A DNA stretch of 9,238 nucleotides from Sediminicultor sp035648055 (lineage in GTDB: Bacteria > Atribacterota > Phoenicimicrobiia > Phoenicimicrobiales > Phoenicimicrobiaceae): assembly GCA_035648055.1 (NCBI GenBank), contig DASRMF010000090.1, positions 1 to 9,238 of the forward strand, written 5' to 3'. Below, one piece after another: positions 7,493 through 9,238 of the stretch. Position 1 is the first letter of the stretch. The number at the start of each line of letters is the position of its first letter. Below the pieces are notes generated by a model. The model searched no databases and had not been told where the DNA came from. It worked only from the letters and a program-made list of their open reading frames with translations. Both the position numbers and the translations under genes were made by a program.

Positions 7493-8062
7493 TTATGCTA
7501 CATCAGCTGATGCTGTCCAGGTGAGTTTAATTTGGTAGGTTAGTTGGGCACCTGTAGTGTGATATGAAGGATCGGACATAGCAATAGTCTGCGTGTACTT
7601 TATTCCTAAGGTATCCTCGCCGTCCTCTACATCCGTGGGACAACTTACGAATGTTACATCAGAACTGGTTATTGGTGTATTATCAAGCATCGTGGCATCT
7701 GTGCTGGTAGCAGTACCGCCAGTAACATAGTAACCAAGAGCGAACGCTTCACCTAGGTCTGTATAGGGATCAGTTGTAGCAGTCATGCAAACGTCCGGTG
7801 TTGTTTCTCCGGATGGATACGCGGAATCTGTAAGCTTAACCACAACATCATAGGGACAATTGGCTCCTATTACAATCGTCTTGGTTACATCCGTCCAATC
7901 CCCGACAGATATGATATCTGTATCCTCAAGAGCACTAGGCGGTGTGGTAATCGATACCGCGGTTGCGACTGTGACCTGAATGGTTTGATTATCAGCATAC
8001 ACCACTCCACTCAATCCTAAAGTCAATATTCCTATTAATAAAATTATCATTAATTTTTTCAT
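7493..8062 (-). CDS. Small secreted WxL-like beta-rich protein under riboswitch control
   Basis: 189 residues. ATG at 8060-8062 with AAGGAG upstream (plus-strand 8071-8077). Residues 1-23 are a signal peptide (MKKLMIILLIGILTLGL..., cut after VYA). The mature part is Thr/Asp/Val-rich, acidic and almost without Lys/Arg. It reads as beta strands: QTIQVTVATAVSITTPP, GDWTDVTKTIVIGANCPYDV, ALGYYVTGG. It ends YQIKLTWTASADVA, close to the distal WxL motif (Y...LTWTL). W56 and W182 could be the WxL tryptophans, though neither sits in an exact W-x-L. Cysteines are at 69, 92 and 141. It is the first gene after the cyclic di-GMP riboswitch and is followed by a terminator, as expected for an abundant structural subunit. 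No enzyme motif. I cannot exclude another small surface-layer or pilin-like beta-sandwich family. Confidence 0.85.
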   Translation of the reverse strand: MKKLMIILLIGILTLGLSGVVYADNQTIQVTVATAVSITTPPSALEDTDIISVGDWTDVTKTIVIGANCPYDVVVKLTDSAYPSGETTPDVCMTATTDPYTDLGEAFALGYYVTGGTATSTDATMLDNTPITSSDVTFVSCPTDVEDGEDTLGIKYTQTIAMSDPSYHTTGAQLTYQIKLTWTASADVA

Positions 8063-8199
8063 TTCATTTTACTCCTTATTATTTTTTATTTTTTCTCTTT
8101 TAATTTTTAAAATTCAAGTTAACATTTAAGTTCAAAGACACATTTTCTGATTCTTTGCCTTACACGTCCTTCTTAGAACCCGAGATTGTTTATATCTGT
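8063..8199 (-). promoter_or_regulatory. Leader between riboswitch and small WxL-like gene (possible expression platform)
   Basis: 137 bases with no open gene. No strong intrinsic terminator is visible. The eight bases AAAGAATC (plus 8149-8156) repeat the 5' strand of aptamer stem P1 (8290-8297) and could compete for its partner GATTTT. The 3' part is purine/A-rich and ends AAGGAG. An out-of-frame ATG AAA TGA (8065-8067 start) overlaps the true ATG, giving a two-codon frame at the initiation site. Control of translation or of RNA stability is more likely than simple attenuation, but this is inference. Confidence 0.4.
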
Positions 8200-8295
8200 A
8201 AAATCTTCGGCAGCCCGGCTGTCTAACTGATTTATCAGTTTAGATCCGTGACTTTGCGTACCATTGTCACCAATGGCTTGCCTTTATCGGATTCT
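8200..8295 (-). ncRNA. Class I cyclic di-GMP riboswitch (GEMM-I)
   Basis: On the minus strand the aptamer core reads GGCAAGCC, then a CCATTG/CAATGG hairpin capped by GTGA (a GNRA loop). ACGCAAAG, CACGG and CTAA follow. Next is an AACTGAT/ATCAGTT hairpin, and then GACAGCCGGGCTGCCG. These are the conserved blocks of GEMM-I in the right order and spacing. The GNRA loop of one arm and the receptor-like CTAA side of the other are expected for this fold. Outer stem P1 can form from AGAATC (8290-8295) and GATTTT (8200-8205). It lies about 140 bases upstream of the secreted WxL-like gene, in the same direction. GEMM-I aptamers bind cyclic di-GMP and often control adhesion, pili, chitin-use and motility genes. 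Confidence 0.95.
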
Positions 8296-8357
8296 TTCTA
8301 CCTTCAAAATTCTATTTTTTAATTATTATGCTCGTGGGCATCACCTCTTCTTCTTTT

Positions 8358-8381
8358 ATCACGGCAACGCCGTGATGCTAC
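8358..8381. repeat. Palindromic repeat, ATCACGGC/GCCGTGAT core
   Basis: Eight-base perfect arms (8358-8365 and 8369-8376) around AAC, then GCTACA. Read on the minus strand it begins TGTAGC, like the other family members but without the GGGG/CCCC clamp. It lies in the transcribed leader upstream of the riboswitch. Confidence 0.75.
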
Positions 8382-8407
8382 ATATTTTATTTTTGCCTTC
8401 TGGCTCC

Positions 8408-8435
8408 TGTGGGCACGATTCATCGTACCTCTACA
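8408..8435. repeat. Decayed palindromic repeat, GGGCACGAT/ATCGT core
   Basis: TGTGGGCACGAT, loop TC, ATCGTACCTCTACA. The arms pair with one mismatch and one G/T pair, so the copy has drifted but keeps the family frame ending in CTACA. It lies between the sigma-54-type promoter and the riboswitch. Confidence 0.7.
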
Positions 8436-8495
8436 ATTTCTTTATGTTATTTCGGGCAAACATCTTGGTTTACCCCTGCCTGCTACCTATAAATG

Positions 8496-8511
8496 AGCAA
8501 ATATTGTGCCA
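8496..8511 (-). promoter_or_regulatory. Sigma-54 (RpoN) type promoter
   Basis: On the minus strand TGGCACAATATTTGCT matches TGGCACG-N4-TTGCW with the exact -24/-12 spacing; only the G after TGGCAC differs. Transcription would start near 8484-8486, giving a leader of about 190 bases before the riboswitch. No other good promoter is visible between the terminator at 8527 and the aptamer. Sigma-54 promoters need an enhancer-binding activator; I see no clear paired activator site upstream. Chance overlap with a decayed half palindrome (GGCACAAT) is the main alternative. Confidence 0.65.
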
Positions 8512-8521
8512 ATTCTTTTTT

Positions 8522-8571
8522 AGAAATAAAAAAACCCAGCCTGCTATCCAATATTTGAATAACCAGCTGAG
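8522..8571 (-). terminator. Strong intrinsic terminator
   Basis: On the minus strand CTCAGCTGGTTATTC pairs with GGATAGCAGGCTGGG (14 of 15 positions, counting G/T pairs) around AAATATT, and TTTTTTTATTT follows directly. It ends the transcript coming from the DUF3870 gene or from a separate small RNA upstream. It also insulates the riboswitch operon from that transcript. Confidence 0.82.
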
Positions 8572-8688
8572 TTATGTGTTCTTCGCTAATTGTTGAACTA
8601 GAGAAGGCCTAAAAAACTTCTGTAGTCCTCACTGGTATCGTATCCACGCCCGATGTACGAGGCTATCATACATCAATGGATAGCGCAG
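8541..8688 (-). ncRNA. Candidate structured RNA downstream of the DUF3870 gene
   Basis: The two ends pair: CTG-CG-CTATCCA (8677-8688) with TGGATAGCAG (8541-8550). Between them lie a GATGTA/TACATC hairpin (8669-8674 with 8652-8657), an ACCAG/CTGGT stem and a long hairpin GGACTA-C-AGAAG with CTTCT-C-TAGTTC. A rod of about 150 bases with closed ends before a poly-U tract resembles a stand-alone RNA such as 6S RNA, but I recognise no family-defining sequence. The TGGATAG arm also belongs to the terminator hairpin, so the two folds exclude each other, as in a switch. It could also be only a structured 3' untranslated region. Confidence 0.35.
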
Positions 8689-8705
8689 TTTAAATTAATA
8701 AGTTA

Positions 8706-9071
8706 TTATTCTTTTTTATCTTCTATGGATTTTTTATACCATTTATACGCATCTTCGAGAGCAGCTATAACTGCTCTTTTTGTTACGCTAAAGAATCTCC
8801 TTTCTAATTGCTCTATAGCATCTTTAATCCCTTCTTCAACTTCATTACCTAAAAGTGCGTTATAAACTATCTTTTTTCCTAAAGAAGGTAACATCGTGCA
8901 AGAAACATCTACAATTTTGCAATCAACGGGATCTATTTCAAGCTCTATAGCGAAAAAACCAAAAACATGCCTTGCAGTAATATTCTCAGGCAATCTAGCA
9001 GAGCCCGCAACTATTATTGTTTCTGGCCTTAATCTGTCTTTTTCGCCTTCTGTTCTTTGATCTTTATGCAC
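8706..9071 (-). CDS. DUF3870 family protein
   Basis: 121 residues from GTG (9069-9071), chosen because AGAAGG ends six bases upstream. A TTG at 9087-9089 would add six residues but has no ribosome site at normal distance. DUF3870 hallmarks are in order: IIVAGSARLPENITA near residues 19-33 (G-x-A-x-LP); FGFFAIELEIDP; KIVDVSCTMLPSL with Asp55 and Cys58; an acidic helix EEGIKDAIEQLERRF; and SVTKRAVIAALEDAYKWY near the C-terminus. There is no signal peptide, so it is cytoplasmic. The biochemical role of the family is not established. Its length is normal. It has its own promoter and is separated from the surface operon by a terminator, so a link to that operon is not implied. The conserved Cys could be functional (inference). 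Confidence 0.85.
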   Translation of the reverse strand: MHKDQRTEGEKDRLRPETIIVAGSARLPENITARHVFGFFAIELEIDPVDCKIVDVSCTMLPSLGKKIVYNALLGNEVEEGIKDAIEQLERRFFSVTKRAVIAALEDAYKWYKKSIEDKKE

Positions 9072-9077
9072 GATTAA

Positions 9078-9083
9078 CCTTCT
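9078..9083 (-). promoter_or_regulatory. Ribosome binding site that favours a GTG start
   Basis: AGAAGG on the minus strand ends six bases before GTG at 9071. It decides the start of the DUF3870 protein against the TTG at 9089. Confidence 0.6.
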
Positions 9084-9165
9084 AACCAAATTTCATAAAA
9101 TAAAAAACCAAATCTCCCACTTTTAATTACTCGTTTATTATAAGTATCATAAAAAAACTAAATTT

Positions 9166-9194
9166 AGTATATTACAAAATTATGATTTAGTCAA
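9166..9194 (-). promoter_or_regulatory. Sigma-70 type promoter of the DUF3870 gene
   Basis: On the minus strand TTGACT (9189-9194), 17 bases, TATACT (9166-9171). Transcription would begin near 9159, leaving a leader of roughly 90 bases. A perfect 12-base palindrome ACTAAATTTAGT (9157-9168) covers the -10 edge and start site. TTAGT-TTG-ACTAA overlaps the -35, so a regulator could bind here; that part is inference. Confidence 0.75.
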
Positions 9195-9238
9195 ACTAAC
9201 GTGCCTAAAGAAAATAAAGACAATAAAGAAAATATTAT
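9195..9238. other. Right edge, no supported gene
   Basis: A+T-rich. On the plus strand GTG at 9201 opens a frame rich in Lys and Asn (MPKENKDNKEN) that runs off the edge, but it has no ribosome binding site. It may be the start of a divergent gene or chance. Confidence 0.2.

Noticed and set aside
8264..8596. Open frame on the plus strand (110 codons)
   Set aside because: It runs antisense through the riboswitch, two palindromes and the sigma-54-type promoter. The translation has no recognisable domain and there is no ribosome binding site.
9201..9238. Divergent gene starting at GTG on the plus strand
   Set aside because: Only 12 full codons before the edge, with no ribosome binding site and low-complexity A-rich composition.

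Overview
All supported genes in this window lie on the minus strand, so the window reads from right to left. The DNA is A+T-rich. There is no rRNA, tRNA, transposase or CRISPR array that I can see. The window suggests an uncultured or little-studied bacterium that exports many proteins and uses cyclic di-GMP. An O-antigen-ligase-type membrane enzyme argues for an envelope carrying polysaccharide, probably diderm. A DUF3870 protein is known mostly from Firmicutes, Chloroflexi and neighbouring candidate phyla. Intergenic palindromes of the GTAGGGGC...GCCCCTAC type occur in many environmental genomes. I cannot fix the phylum from sequence alone.

Layout in transcription order. (1) 9194-8706: a near-consensus sigma-70 promoter and a small DUF3870 gene. 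(2) 8705-8527: a structured non-coding stretch whose 5' and 3' ends pair, closed by a strong intrinsic terminator. (3) 8511-8063: a sigma-54-type promoter (8496-8511), two palindromic repeats, a clear class I cyclic di-GMP (GEMM) riboswitch (8200-8295) and a leader. (4) 8062-7493: a small secreted beta-rich protein with WxL-like features, followed by a hairpin terminator (7421-7469). (5) 7358-1: four more genes. They are a secreted multi-Ig protein with a DUF916/PapD-like N-terminus, a 931-residue O-antigen ligase-TPR-Ig fusion, a second secreted multi-Ig protein of the same architecture, and a WxL-like/FlgD-Ig/carboxypeptidase-regulatory-like surface protein that runs off the left edge. Each of the three gaps of roughly 150-175 bases between these four genes carries one or more short palindromes of one family. 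One further copy sits in frame inside the ligase gene.

How the genes may work together (inference). Two exported proteins resemble WxL cell-surface proteins and two resemble the proteins that accompany WxL proteins in Gram-positive surface-complex loci (DUF916/DUF3324). The two multi-Ig proteins and the ligase share a C-terminal Ig-like module, identical over 28 residues between the two secreted ones. This suggests the products meet in one surface assembly, with the ligase attaching or polymerising a glycan. The riboswitch and the sigma-54 promoter would tie production to the cyclic di-GMP state, as expected for adhesion or matrix genes. The combination looks like a WxL-type surface system outside its usual setting, and it is the main find of the window.
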